DNA of 48,240 nt from an uncultured cyanobacterium. Lineage in GTDB: Bacteria; Cyanobacteriota; Vampirovibrionia; Gastranaerophilales; Gastranaerophilaceae. Made by a program: the position numbers and the translations under genes. The stretch lies in assembly GCA_902495705.1 (NCBI GenBank), contig CABUXT010000016.1:1-48240 (forward strand). The letters are read 5' to 3'. Under the pieces are notes generated by a model. The model worked only from the letters and a program-made list of their open reading frames with translations. It was not told where the DNA came from and searched no databases. Of this stretch, positions 1 to 7,290 are shown piece by piece. How positions within the stretch are numbered: the first letter of the stretch is position 1; every line of letters starts with the position of its first letter.

Positions 1-150
1 AAGCTTATTCAGGTTATATTTTGAAGAAAAACTTTCATTTGTTTGTGCTTTATGTTCGCAAACTCTTCTTAAAAGATTATTCGTAACTCCAATATAAAAA
101 GTAGAATTAAGATAATTAGTCATTATATAGACTGCAGGTTGTTTTTCCAT
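1..150 (-). CDS. GIY-YIG nuclease-like protein, C-terminus cut by window edge
   Basis: The first 50 residues of a minus-strand gene are visible, starting at the ATG complementary to 148-150 and running off the window. Residues 8-21 contain the paired motif YIM...YIGVT, followed by NNLLRRVCEHK, which is the N-terminal signature of the single-domain GIY-YIG family (UvrC N-terminal-like, YhbQ type). Family members are small, about 80-100 residues, and are predicted DNA nucleases; the biological role of the stand-alone forms is poorly known. No clear Shine-Dalgarno is seen. An interspersed repeat begins about 15 bp upstream of the start codon. The family call is good; the function is inferred. 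Confidence 0.75.
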   Translation of the reverse strand, partial: MEKQPAVYIMTNYLNSTFYIGVTNNLLRRVCEHKAQTNESFSSKYNLNKL

Positions 151-159
151 GATTTTATT

Positions 160-350
160 ATATCAAATGGATAGACCCTGAATCACCGAGTAGGAACAGA
201 ATATTACGTTTCGCATTAGCTCAACTCATATTCTAGTCAGTTCAGGGTGACATAGACCTATATGCTTAATTAGAGGCTTTGAATAGCAAGAAAATTATGC
301 GTTCATACTTCACACAAATTTTCTAAGCTTTCAGAATGACATAGACCTTT
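160..350. repeat. Interspersed repeat island: two inverted-repeat units
   Basis: Positions about 165-258 form a unit bounded by GACCCTGAA (left) and TTCAGGGTGAC (right) around a core not seen elsewhere in the window. Positions about 259-348 are a minus-orientation copy of the AAGCTTTCAGAATGAC hairpin unit that recurs near 1700, 4760, 9160, 13620, 16070, 40160 and 48110. No gene is seen between 151 and 373. Confidence 0.8.
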
Positions 351-373
351 TTGTTTTAACTAACAACCCCAAC

Positions 374-1135
374 CTACTTTACATTCTTCACTACCCAATA
401 AAAATAATCTGAATTTTCTTTTGCTTTTTGGGCACAGGCAATTCCGTTAAGGCTATCCGATGATTTCAGGTTACAATATTTGTCCACATCCGTATATGTG
501 GTCTGCAAGTCGCCCATTGTGCGTAATTCGCCTTCAACAAACTGAAAAACAAACAAATCATATCCAAGACGGTTTGGCAGATTTCCGTAACCGTTGAGGT
601 CAACAAAAATCCAAACCCTGCCGGCATCATGGGTATTTGGATTTTCTATTATGACAAGTGTTCCATCAGGCAAAACAAATTGCCCATCATCAAACAAATT
701 TTTATTTAATGTGTGCCTGCCGTTTAAAGTTTTGTATGTTGGGTCTTTTGCACACGGCAAAGTTGAAGATGTATTGGCATAATATCCGCACCAATGTGCA
801 CCATTGAATCGTGTTTTGAACACATCATAAAACGAACCCATTTTGCCTGAATAAGTGCTGATATCTGTTGAGACATCATCAACTTCCATCTGCCTAAAGG
901 CTTGTTGAACTACCGAATAGGATTTCAAAAACTGTGAGCGCATTTTCTTAGCTTTGTACGCGGTCATTAAATTAGGAATAGTTATGGCTGCAACTACACC
1001 GATTATCCCAAGTGTGATAAGCACTTCTGCTAAAGTAAAACCCAATCTAGCCTTAGTTTGTGGCAAATATGCGTGCGCGATACCTTTTGCCTGTTTATCA
1101 CTTGATTTTGTTTTTTTAGTTCTTAATCCAAACAT
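374..1135 (-). CDS. Type II/IV prepilin-like protein (cassette A)
   Basis: This 253-residue protein carries the prepilin N-methylation segment GFTLAEVLITLGIIG at about residues 32-46, followed by a hydrophobic helix and a soluble C-terminal domain. Cleavage is expected after the glycine, with the glutamate at mature position +5, as in type IV pilins and type II secretion pseudopilins. The leader before the site is long, about 32 residues, and basic. Near the C-terminus is a DLNG...PN..G.D motif shared with the other two prepilins in the window and resembling the cation-binding loop region of pseudopilins. SD GGAG lies upstream of the ATG. It faces the XRE regulator at 1198. The assembly machine and the filament identity cannot be told from here. 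Confidence 0.9.
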   Translation of the reverse strand: MFGLRTKKTKSSDKQAKGIAHAYLPQTKARLGFTLAEVLITLGIIGVVAAITIPNLMTAYKAKKMRSQFLKSYSVVQQAFRQMEVDDVSTDISTYSGKMGSFYDVFKTRFNGAHWCGYYANTSSTLPCAKDPTYKTLNGRHTLNKNLFDDGQFVLPDGTLVIIENPNTHDAGRVWIFVDLNGYGNLPNRLGYDLFVFQFVEGELRTMGDLQTTYTDVDKYCNLKSSDSLNGIACAQKAKENSDYFYWVVKNVK

Positions 1136-1152
1136 TTCTTACTCTCCATTTT

Positions 1153-1206
1153 ATGTATGCAACACTTGAAATAATTCTACATCGTAAGATTGCATGTATG
1201 CAATAC
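1153..1206. promoter_or_regulatory. Candidate XRE operator pair between prepilin A and its regulator
   Basis: The 13-mer ATGTATGCAACAC at 1153-1165 recurs as ATGTATGCAATAC at 1194-1206 (12/13 identical). The second copy contains the partial palindrome GCATGTATGC and overlaps the start of the regulator gene. Repeated sites in a divergent intergenic region suit autoregulation; this is inference. Confidence 0.4.
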
Positions 1207-1473
1207 AAAAATGATAAAACGTTACAATTAATTAAAGCCCTTGGTAAAATTATCAAGAGATATCGTATTGAAAAGACAGGAAAGAGTTTAAATACGTTTT
1301 CTTATGAATATGAACTTAGTCCTGGAAATTTGAGCAGGATAGAGAACGGACAAATTGAACCCAAGATTGTAATGTTATGGCGAATTTCAGAGGCGCTGAA
1401 TATTCCGCTGTCAGAGATAATAAGACAGCTTGAACTCGAAATGAACGATAGTTTTTCCATTGCGGATAAGTAA
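1198..1473 (+). CDS. Small XRE-family HTH regulator (cassette A)
   Basis: A 91-residue protein consisting mostly of one helix-turn-helix domain of the XRE/Cro-CI type: residues 19-72 show the five-helix layout with LSPGNLSRIENGQIEPKI as the recognition region and PLSEIIRQLE as helix five. An upstream ATG at 1153 is in frame, but the ATG at 1198 gives a normal family N-terminus, so 1198 is preferred. It lacks the extra C-terminal helix segment found in the two other regulators of this kind at 33773 and 39599. It is divergent from the prepilin at 374 and probably controls it and itself. The family is certain; the target is inferred. Confidence 0.8.
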   Translation: MQYKNDKTLQLIKALGKIIKRYRIEKTGKSLNTFSYEYELSPGNLSRIENGQIEPKIVMLWRISEALNIPLSEIIRQLELEMNDSFSIADK

Positions 1474-1499
1474 GGGGCAAAGTTAGGGATTTTTAACAC

Positions 1500-1835
1500 A
1501 CGGGTCTATGTCATTCTGAACTTGATTCAGAATCTATCAATGCTGATTTTAAAACGCAAACAGGTCACCCTGAACTCGTTTCAGGGTCTCTGATATAACA
1601 AATTAAGCATAAAATTAATTTGTTAAATTAGAGATTCCGAAACAAGTTCGGAATGACAATGACCTAAGTGCTTAATTAGAGATTCTGAATAGCAAGAAAA
1701 ATTTGTGTTTATACTTCACACAAATTTTCTAAGCTTTCAGAATGACACTCTATTTTTATAATGCCGACCTACATATTTCGCCAAAGAGACAAACCCTTAA
1801 AAAGCTTGACCTCTTGCCGTCCAGCCCTCAAAACT
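1500..1835. repeat. Interspersed repeat island (four units)
   Basis: The gap after the XRE gene holds a CATTCTGAACTTGATTCAG unit (about 1511-1535), a CACCCTGAACTCGTTTCAGG unit (about 1565-1590), a GATTCCGAAACAAGTTCGG unit (about 1631-1660), an AAGCTTTCAGAATGAC hairpin unit (about 1678-1746), and the CTCTTGCCGTCCAGCC unit near 1810. A plus-strand reading frame across 1761-1970 is repeat plus antisense of the methyltransferase and is not called. Confidence 0.75.
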
Positions 1836-2717
1836 CTACGGTTTTTGGAACACAAAAATATACTCGTGTGTAAAAATACTAAAACCGCCGGCAAGCGCTC
1901 TATAACGCCACAAATTCGCAGTTCTGCCTTTTCCTCTTTCGTTACCTTGAATATCTTTGACAATAGTTGATTTCAGGATAAATCCTAATTTTCTCATCCT
2001 ATTCATACATTCAAACCCTAGTGGTTGAACTTCCGAATTTTTATAACTGTCACCAATAATCAAGCAGGCAAAACGTCCTTTTTCCAACAGGTCATAACCG
2101 TTTTTGGCAACTTTTTCAAACATGTCATAAAATTCTTCTGTAGTTGCGCAGTTAGACAAATCTTCTTTCTTATCAGAAAACTTGATAATATCATCATAAG
2201 GCGGATGTAACATCAAAAATTGTGCTTTTTCTTCGCCCATAATTTCTAATCTTGCTTTAACCTTATCAACCGCAAGTTCTGATGTTGAATCTGCACAAAT
2301 TATGTTCACATCTGTTACCAATTGTTTTGGTGTAAATTTTTCAGAAACTTTTTCTGCCAAATCGTCTTTCAATTCAACACCGATACAACGTCTGTTCATA
2401 TTGATTGCTTCAATACCTGATGTGCCTGAACCGAAGAACAAATCAAGCACAACATCATTTTTCTTTGTGTATCTTTCATACATCTGTTGAGCAATCTGTG
2501 GAATATAATTTCCGTGATACTCGTTAGAGTGTCCGTGTTCTCTAAGTCTTGAAGGAAACTGCCACAAAGTACCGGTCAAAATGTGAGCATAATCTCTCCA
2601 TCTTTTGAGGTTGATATCGCTATACTTGGTAGTTTTGACATCAGGCTCTTTTACAATCTGCAAATCAGCTTGTTTTTTCGGTTGTAATTTCAAATTAGAT
2701 ATAACTTTTCTTACCAA
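1836..2717 (-). CDS. Orphan site-specific DNA methyltransferase (N6-adenine or N4-cytosine)
   Basis: A 293-residue SAM-dependent amino-methyltransferase. Motif I is LDLFFGSGTSG at residues 91-101, and the catalytic motif IV is HPPY at 171-174, a variant of D/N/S-PP-Y/W. The order, with motif X-like HGNYIPQIAQ before motif I and motif IV after it, fits the gamma/alpha-type layout with a target-recognition region C-terminal. The start is TTG at 2717 with a strong SD (GGAGGG) about 7 nt upstream. No restriction gene is adjacent, so it is probably an orphan or regulatory methylase. It is divergent from mutL across a 130-bp gap. The base and site modified cannot be read from the sequence. Confidence 0.85.
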   Translation of the reverse strand: MVRKVISNLKLQPKKQADLQIVKEPDVKTTKYSDINLKRWRDYAHILTGTLWQFPSRLREHGHSNEYHGNYIPQIAQQMYERYTKKNDVVLDLFFGSGTSGIEAINMNRRCIGVELKDDLAEKVSEKFTPKQLVTDVNIICADSTSELAVDKVKARLEIMGEEKAQFLMLHPPYDDIIKFSDKKEDLSNCATTEEFYDMFEKVAKNGYDLLEKGRFACLIIGDSYKNSEVQPLGFECMNRMRKLGFILKSTIVKDIQGNERGKGRTANLWRYRALAGGFSIFTHEYIFVFQKP

Positions 2718-2852
2718 AATGTCCCTCCGTCTTTTTACAATTATCCAAGTCTTTGTTTTTACACTCCAATCTTATAAAAATGTTTCAAATTTGTAATCAA
2801 ACATTTAGATGATTTTGTGTTTGATGTAGATTGAGATTGAAGGTTGAGAAAA

Positions 2853-4652
2853 GTGCCAAGAATCAAACAGTTATCAAAACATTTAATTAATCAAATTGCG
2901 GCAGGAGAAGTTATTGAACGCCCTGCATCTGTTGTAAAAGAGCTTGTCGAAAATTCTATTGATGCAGGAGCAACACGCGTCAGTGTTGAAATCAACAACG
3001 AATGTCGAGATATCCGCGTTGCGGATAACGGTTGCGGAATCCATCCTGATGATATTTTATTGGCTTTTTCTAAACACGCAACAAGTAAGCTACAAGAGGA
3101 TGAAGACCTTTTTGATATCCATACACTGGGTTTTAGAGGAGAGGCACTGGCAAGTATTATTTCTATTTCTAAATTGACATGTACAACTCGTACAAAGGAT
3201 TTTGAAACAGGAACAAAGGTTAAATGTGAAAACTCTGAAGTTTCGCAAGTTGAAACAGGCTGTGCAATCGGTACAATTATGGATATCAGAGATTTATTTT
3301 ATAATGTTCCTGTTCGTTTGAAATTCCTAAAAAATCAAAACACCGAGTTTTCATATATTCAAGAAATTGTTCAATCTATTGCGCTATCTCATCCTGAAGT
3401 TGCAATTGAATTGAAAAAGTTTGGCAGAACCGTTTTGAATACAACCGGTCAAAATAACTTGACTCAAACGATTAAAGAAGTTTTTTCATCAGATGTGACA
3501 AATAATTTGAAAGAAGTTTTGAAAACTGACGATTTGTCAGGACTAAAAATCAGCGGATTTGTCAGCACACCTGATTACACGCGCTCAAGCAAAAAAAATT
3601 ATCATATTTATATAAATTCGCGTGTTGTAAAATGTCCGATATTCCAAAAAGCAATTGATATGGTATATAAGCACCTGACAGCCAACAACAAATATCCGTT
3701 TGTTGTTTTGAATCTTGAAATTCCACCGCATGACGTGGATGTGAATGTTCACCCGACCAAAAAAGAGGTGCGCTACAGAAACCCTAACCAAATTTTCAAC
3801 TTCATATATTCTGCGGTTGAGGCAGGTTTGGCAAACTATGTGGAACAACCAAAAATCCAATCTCAAAACAATTTTGAACCACAAATTCAGCCGTCAATTT
3901 CGTTTGATAATCCACAAGAAAATCCGCAAGATGTAATCCAATTTCCAACATCTGAGCCAAAGGAATTTTTTGTAGATAAAGACACTGATACAATGTATGT
4001 TTCTGACAACGAAATCAATAATTTTCAGCATCAAAATCAGACATTTAACCAACCACAACAAAAACAGTTTTTCACAGAACAACCAAAGGTTGAAGAACCG
4101 CAAGACAATATCATCGGACAATACCGCGATACTTACATTTTGATTGATGTAGAAGAAGGTTTGGAAATCGTTGACCAACACATCGCGCAAGAACGCTACA
4201 TTTACGAAAAACTAAAATCAGAAAAAGACATCATTTCGCAAATGCTGTTTGTTTCTGACGTGGTTGAAGTTTCATCAACTGAGGCTGAAATCATCAAGGA
4301 TAACATTGAAAAGTTTGAAAAATTCGGCTACGGAATAGAATTTGTCAGCGATAATGAAATCATTTTCCGCAAAGTCCCACAACTGCTTGCAAAAGTTAAT
4401 CCGAAAGATATTATTGCAGACATTTTGGATAATATCGAAGGGGATATTGATAACCTTGAAGAAAAGATTTTGATTACGACATCTTGCAAAGCATCTGTCA
4501 AAGCCAATACCAAATTATCAATTTGGCAAATGCAAGATATTATAAAGAAATGGCGCACAACAAAAATGCCATACACCTGCCCACACGGAAGACCGATATC
4601 AAAAATCATTCCGCACAAAGAACTTGCAGGCTTTTTCCAACGTGCAAAATAG
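2853..4652 (+). CDS. mutL: DNA mismatch repair protein MutL, endonuclease type
   Basis: About 599 residues. The N-terminal GHKL ATPase has the AAGEVIERP and VKELVENSIDAGA segment (residues 16-40), DNGCGI (58-63) and GFRGEAL (93-99). A Q/N-rich linker (about 330-415) leads to a C-terminal dimerisation domain holding DQHIAQERYIYE (441-452), which matches the metal-binding nuclease motif DQHA(X)2E(X)4E with Ile for Ala, plus CPHGRP (576-581). It is therefore predicted to nick DNA itself, as in MutH-less bacteria. GTG at 2853 gives the conserved start PRIKQL and sits 9 nt after AAGG; the in-frame TTG at 2844 abuts that site and is less likely. MutS is not in the window. Confidence 0.95.
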   Translation: MPRIKQLSKHLINQIAAGEVIERPASVVKELVENSIDAGATRVSVEINNECRDIRVADNGCGIHPDDILLAFSKHATSKLQEDEDLFDIHTLGFRGEALASIISISKLTCTTRTKDFETGTKVKCENSEVSQVETGCAIGTIMDIRDLFYNVPVRLKFLKNQNTEFSYIQEIVQSIALSHPEVAIELKKFGRTVLNTTGQNNLTQTIKEVFSSDVTNNLKEVLKTDDLSGLKISGFVSTPDYTRSSKKNYHIYINSRVVKCPIFQKAIDMVYKHLTANNKYPFVVLNLEIPPHDVDVNVHPTKKEVRYRNPNQIFNFIYSAVEAGLANYVEQPKIQSQNNFEPQIQPSISFDNPQENPQDVIQFPTSEPKEFFVDKDTDTMYVSDNEINNFQHQNQTFNQPQQKQFFTEQPKVEEPQDNIIGQYRDTYILIDVEEGLEIVDQHIAQERYIYEKLKSEKDIISQMLFVSDVVEVSSTEAEIIKDNIEKFEKFGYGIEFVSDNEIIFRKVPQLLAKVNPKDIIADILDNIEGDIDNLEEKILITTSCKASVKANTKLSIWQMQDIIKKWRTTKMPYTCPHGRPISKIIPHKELAGFFQRAK

Positions 4653-4716
4653 GGTATGGTGTACTTATCATTTTAGTGATTATTGGCATTATGTAATGCC
4701 AACAGCTAATAATTAT

Positions 4717-5200
4717 GGGGGCACTTCATTTTTTCCCCACACTACACATTATATTGTCATTCTGAAAGCTTTGTGAAGAATGAACGCATAATTTTCTTGC
4801 TATTCAGAATCTATCAATGTTGATTTTATTGTCGGCTTGGTAAAGCCGACCTACAAACTTGAAAAACTTTGCCCCCTCTCCCTAACCCTCTCCCACAAGG
4901 GGAGAGGGAATAGGTGTCATTCCGAACTGCGGATTTTGGCAAGTGCGCCGTGTGAACAAAGTGAACCCAGCACGTCTTGGTGAGGACTGCGTTGAGCCGG
5001 TCGAGCCGCCAATAATCCAAGACCATTTCGGAATCTCAAATATAACAAGTCTTATGAGAAATTTGTACTATTAGAGACCCTGAAATAAATTCAGGGTGAC
5101 CTGTTTGCTTTTCAAAATAAACATTGCTAGATTCTGAATAGGATAAAATCTACGTTGCTACGCAACTTGATTTTCAATCCTTTCAGAATGACATAGCCTG
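4717..5200. repeat. Dense interspersed repeat island downstream of mutL
   Basis: The 4653-5339 gap contains, in order: a GGGGCACTTC...CCCCAC unit (about 4717-4745); the hairpin unit starting GTCATTCTGAAAGCTT (about 4757-4820); GTCGGCTTGGTAAAGCCGAC (4831-4850); a CCCTCTCCC...GGGAGAGGG unit (about 4871-4910); the long CATTCCGAACTGCGG...TTTCGGAAT unit (about 4918-5034); a CCCTGAAATAAATTCAGGG unit (about 5078-5098); and a GATTCTGAATAGG...CCTTTCAGAATGAC variant (about 5131-5192). The minus-strand frame at 4826-5026 is made of these repeats. The 140 bp before the next gene hold nothing else recognised. Confidence 0.85.
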
Positions 5201-5339
5201 ATGTGTTATATTGTCCCCCTAAACCAATTTTCCATTTGTAAACAAATGTTACAAATAAAACACTTACTGAAATTCGGAGTTCTAAAAAAACTTTATATAG
5301 GAGAGAGCAAAAAAGATATATTAAATAAGGAGACGAGAT

Positions 5340-5669
5340 ATGGCATTTTTAGCATTAGCAAGTCAAAAGAGTTTATTGACTTTACAAAAAAACTTTTTAC
5401 AATTACAGTACACTTCAATTCAAAACCAAGTTCAGTATGCAACATCTCAAATGACTGCAATTCAAAGAGAATATTCAGGACAAGATGACAGTGACTACAC
5501 AGATGATGCAAACTACATCTACTATGAAGATTTGAGTGACCAACTTGAAACAGAAAAGGATTCTATTGATTCACAATTGACAGCTATTGAAAACGAAATT
5601 TCAGGCTTGAAGACACTTGTAAACAACAACATCAAGTCAAGCTGTACTTTGAACCTATTAAACTCTTAA
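5340..5669 (+). CDS. Small helical protein, minimal relative of the 594-residue protein at 14008
   Basis: This 109-residue protein follows a clear SD (GGAGA). Its N-terminus, ALASQKSLLTLQKNFLQLQ, resembles the start of the larger protein at 14008-15792 (GLAASQARLLTITARK), and its C-terminus LETEKDSIDSQLTAIENEI resembles that protein's C-terminal coil. So it looks like the two terminal helical segments with almost no insert. There is no signal peptide and no enzyme motif. The pattern recalls rod or needle subunits, in which terminal helices pack together, but that is a guess. It converges on folD with a 10-bp gap. It is probably lineage-specific. Confidence 0.7.
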   Translation: MAFLALASQKSLLTLQKNFLQLQYTSIQNQVQYATSQMTAIQREYSGQDDSDYTDDANYIYYEDLSDQLETEKDSIDSQLTAIENEISGLKTLVNNNIKSSCTLNLLNS

Positions 5670-5679
5670 TCGGTTTAAA

Positions 5680-6516
5680 TTATAAGTTTCTTTCAAAAAG
5701 TTCCACAGTGTTGAGCATCAATGACGTAATTGTCATTGGTCCAACACCACCCGGAACAGGTGATATGTATGATGCAACTTTGGACGCGCTTTCAAAGTCT
5801 ACGTCTCCGCGGGTTTTCCCGTTTTCATCTTTGAAAATTCCAACATCTACAATCACACAACCATTTTTTAACATTTTCCCTTCTATAATTTTTTTCCCCG
5901 CTGCAGAAACTACAACATCTGCAGTTTTTATTATGTCTGAAAGGTTTTGTGTATGGCTGTGGCATACTGTAACAGTTGCGTTGCGGTTCAACAACATTTG
6001 TGAAAGCGGTCTGCCAACAATATTTGAGCGCCCTATAATAACAGCATGTTTGCCTTCTAATTCAATATTATATTCATCAAGCAAAAGTAAAATTCCTTTT
6101 GGGGTGCACGGATAAACCGTTGGAGTTTCGCCTGAAAACAATTTGCCAAAATTATATGGTGTAAAACCGTCAACATCCTTCATTGGAGAAATTGTATTGA
6201 TAACATTTTCTTTTGAAATATGTTTTGGCAAAGGCAACTGAACCAATATCGCAGTCACTTTTGGGTCATTATTCAGTTCTTCAATTTTTGCCAAAAGTTC
6301 TGATTCTGTCGTCTCGGCAGGGTAATTTATTACCTCTGAAATGATTCCGAGCTTTTCTGCAGTTTTTTTCTTATTGTTCACATAAATTTTGCTTGCCGGA
6401 TTATCCCCAACAAGTATGACAACAAGAGTTGGTTTAGTCTCAAATTTGTCAATTTTTGTTTTCAAATTTGTTAAAATCTTTTCTCGTAACTTTTTTCCGT
6501 CTAAAATTTCTGCCAT
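5680..6516 (-). CDS. folD: Bifunctional methylene-THF dehydrogenase/cyclohydrolase FolD
   Basis: A 278-residue protein of normal family length. It interconverts 5,10-methylene-, methenyl- and 10-formyl-tetrahydrofolate using NAD(P). Visible signatures are the catalytic YVNNKKK segment (about residues 47-53), VQLPLPKHI, the CTPKG turn, and the Rossmann signature GRSNIVGRP; the C-terminus has PVPGGVGPMT. It is the last gene of a minus-strand run rplI - MetE/UroD-like - CooC-like ATPase - folD, 19 bp after the ATPase. The SD is TTTGGAG before the ATG. The neighbours suggest one-carbon metabolism. Confidence 0.97.
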   Translation of the reverse strand: MAEILDGKKLREKILTNLKTKIDKFETKPTLVVILVGDNPASKIYVNNKKKTAEKLGIISEVINYPAETTESELLAKIEELNNDPKVTAILVQLPLPKHISKENVINTISPMKDVDGFTPYNFGKLFSGETPTVYPCTPKGILLLLDEYNIELEGKHAVIIGRSNIVGRPLSQMLLNRNATVTVCHSHTQNLSDIIKTADVVVSAAGKKIIEGKMLKNGCVIVDVGIFKDENGKTRGDVDFESASKVASYISPVPGGVGPMTITSLMLNTVELFERNL

Positions 6517-6535
6517 TTTTTCTCCAAAGGGGTAA

Positions 6536-7288
6536 TTATTGTTTTGCTTGCGGTAAATTTAACCTGAAATAAAATTCTTTGATTGCACTTTGAACAACTT
6601 GAGATTCGCGTGACATTGCATTGTTTTTCAATTCTTTGTCAAACGGAATTGTACCAAGAACATCCAAATCGTATTTTTTCAAAAGTTCATAAACCGCAGC
6701 CAAGTTATCATTGTCAACTTTATTTATCACAACGCCCAATTGATTACCTGCAGCGTATTTCGCACTAAATTCTTCAATACGTTTCGCCAAATGAGCGGAC
6801 TCTTCAGATGGTCTTGCAACAATTATTGTTGAATCAATATCGATATCCACAAGTTGATTTAAGTATTTCAAATCAAATTCACAGTCAAAAATCACGATAT
6901 CGTAGCGATTGATTAGCTTATACACCGCGTCATTGATTTGCTTTGTAATAGGGCATCTGCAATCTTTTGAACCCACAAACCAAGAAACAATTATATCAAC
7001 ATTGTCATCAATCGGAACCAAAATATCTTCCATTGCCCATTCAATATACTCTTGTTTAGTCATATCTTCGGGTATTCCTGTTTTGTATTCGTGTTTTCCG
7101 CTCCTGATACCGTAAATCGTATTTCTGATATCAAGTCCGAAACTGTGTCCAAGTTCGCCTGCCAAATCATTATCAAACAACAAAATTGATTTTTCCGGAA
7201 ACATTTCTTTGAAAATGTGCATAAAAGCTTTTACTATTGTTGTTTTTCCGCTACCGCTTTTACCTGTAATTGCAAGTTTAACCGTCAA
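6536..7288 (-). CDS. CooC/AcsF-like P-loop maturation ATPase
   Basis: This 250-residue MinD/ArsA-class ATPase has a deviant Walker A, GKSGSGKTT at residues 9-17, keeping the signature first lysine, and a CRC motif at residues 110-112. The CXC pair at this position is a hallmark of CooC, which loads nickel into carbon monoxide dehydrogenase, and of its paralogue AcsF. The region VINKVDND (about 190) is the usual nucleotide-base specificity segment. The start is TTG at 7288 with AGAGG upstream, 2 bp after the previous gene, so translation is probably coupled. No CODH/ACS gene is in the window. It could instead activate a corrinoid or other metalloprotein. The family call is good; the client is unknown. 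Confidence 0.75.
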   Translation of the reverse strand: MTVKLAITGKSGSGKTTIVKAFMHIFKEMFPEKSILLFDNDLAGELGHSFGLDIRNTIYGIRSGKHEYKTGIPEDMTKQEYIEWAMEDILVPIDDNVDIIVSWFVGSKDCRCPITKQINDAVYKLINRYDIVIFDCEFDLKYLNQLVDIDIDSTIIVARPSEESAHLAKRIEEFSAKYAAGNQLGVVINKVDNDNLAAVYELLKKYDLDVLGTIPFDKELKNNAMSRESQVVQSAIKEFYFRLNLPQAKQ

Positions 7289-7290
7289 AT

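Noticed and set aside
1761..1970. Plus-strand frame downstream of XRE A
   Set aside because: First part is repeat, second part is antisense to the methyltransferase C-terminus.
3585..3993. Antisense frames within mutL
   Set aside because: mutL has full family motifs through this region; the antisense frames have no SD or recognisable composition.
4826..5026. Minus-strand reading frame of 66 codons after mutL
   Set aside because: It is made entirely of interspersed repeat units that recur in other gaps and has no SD.
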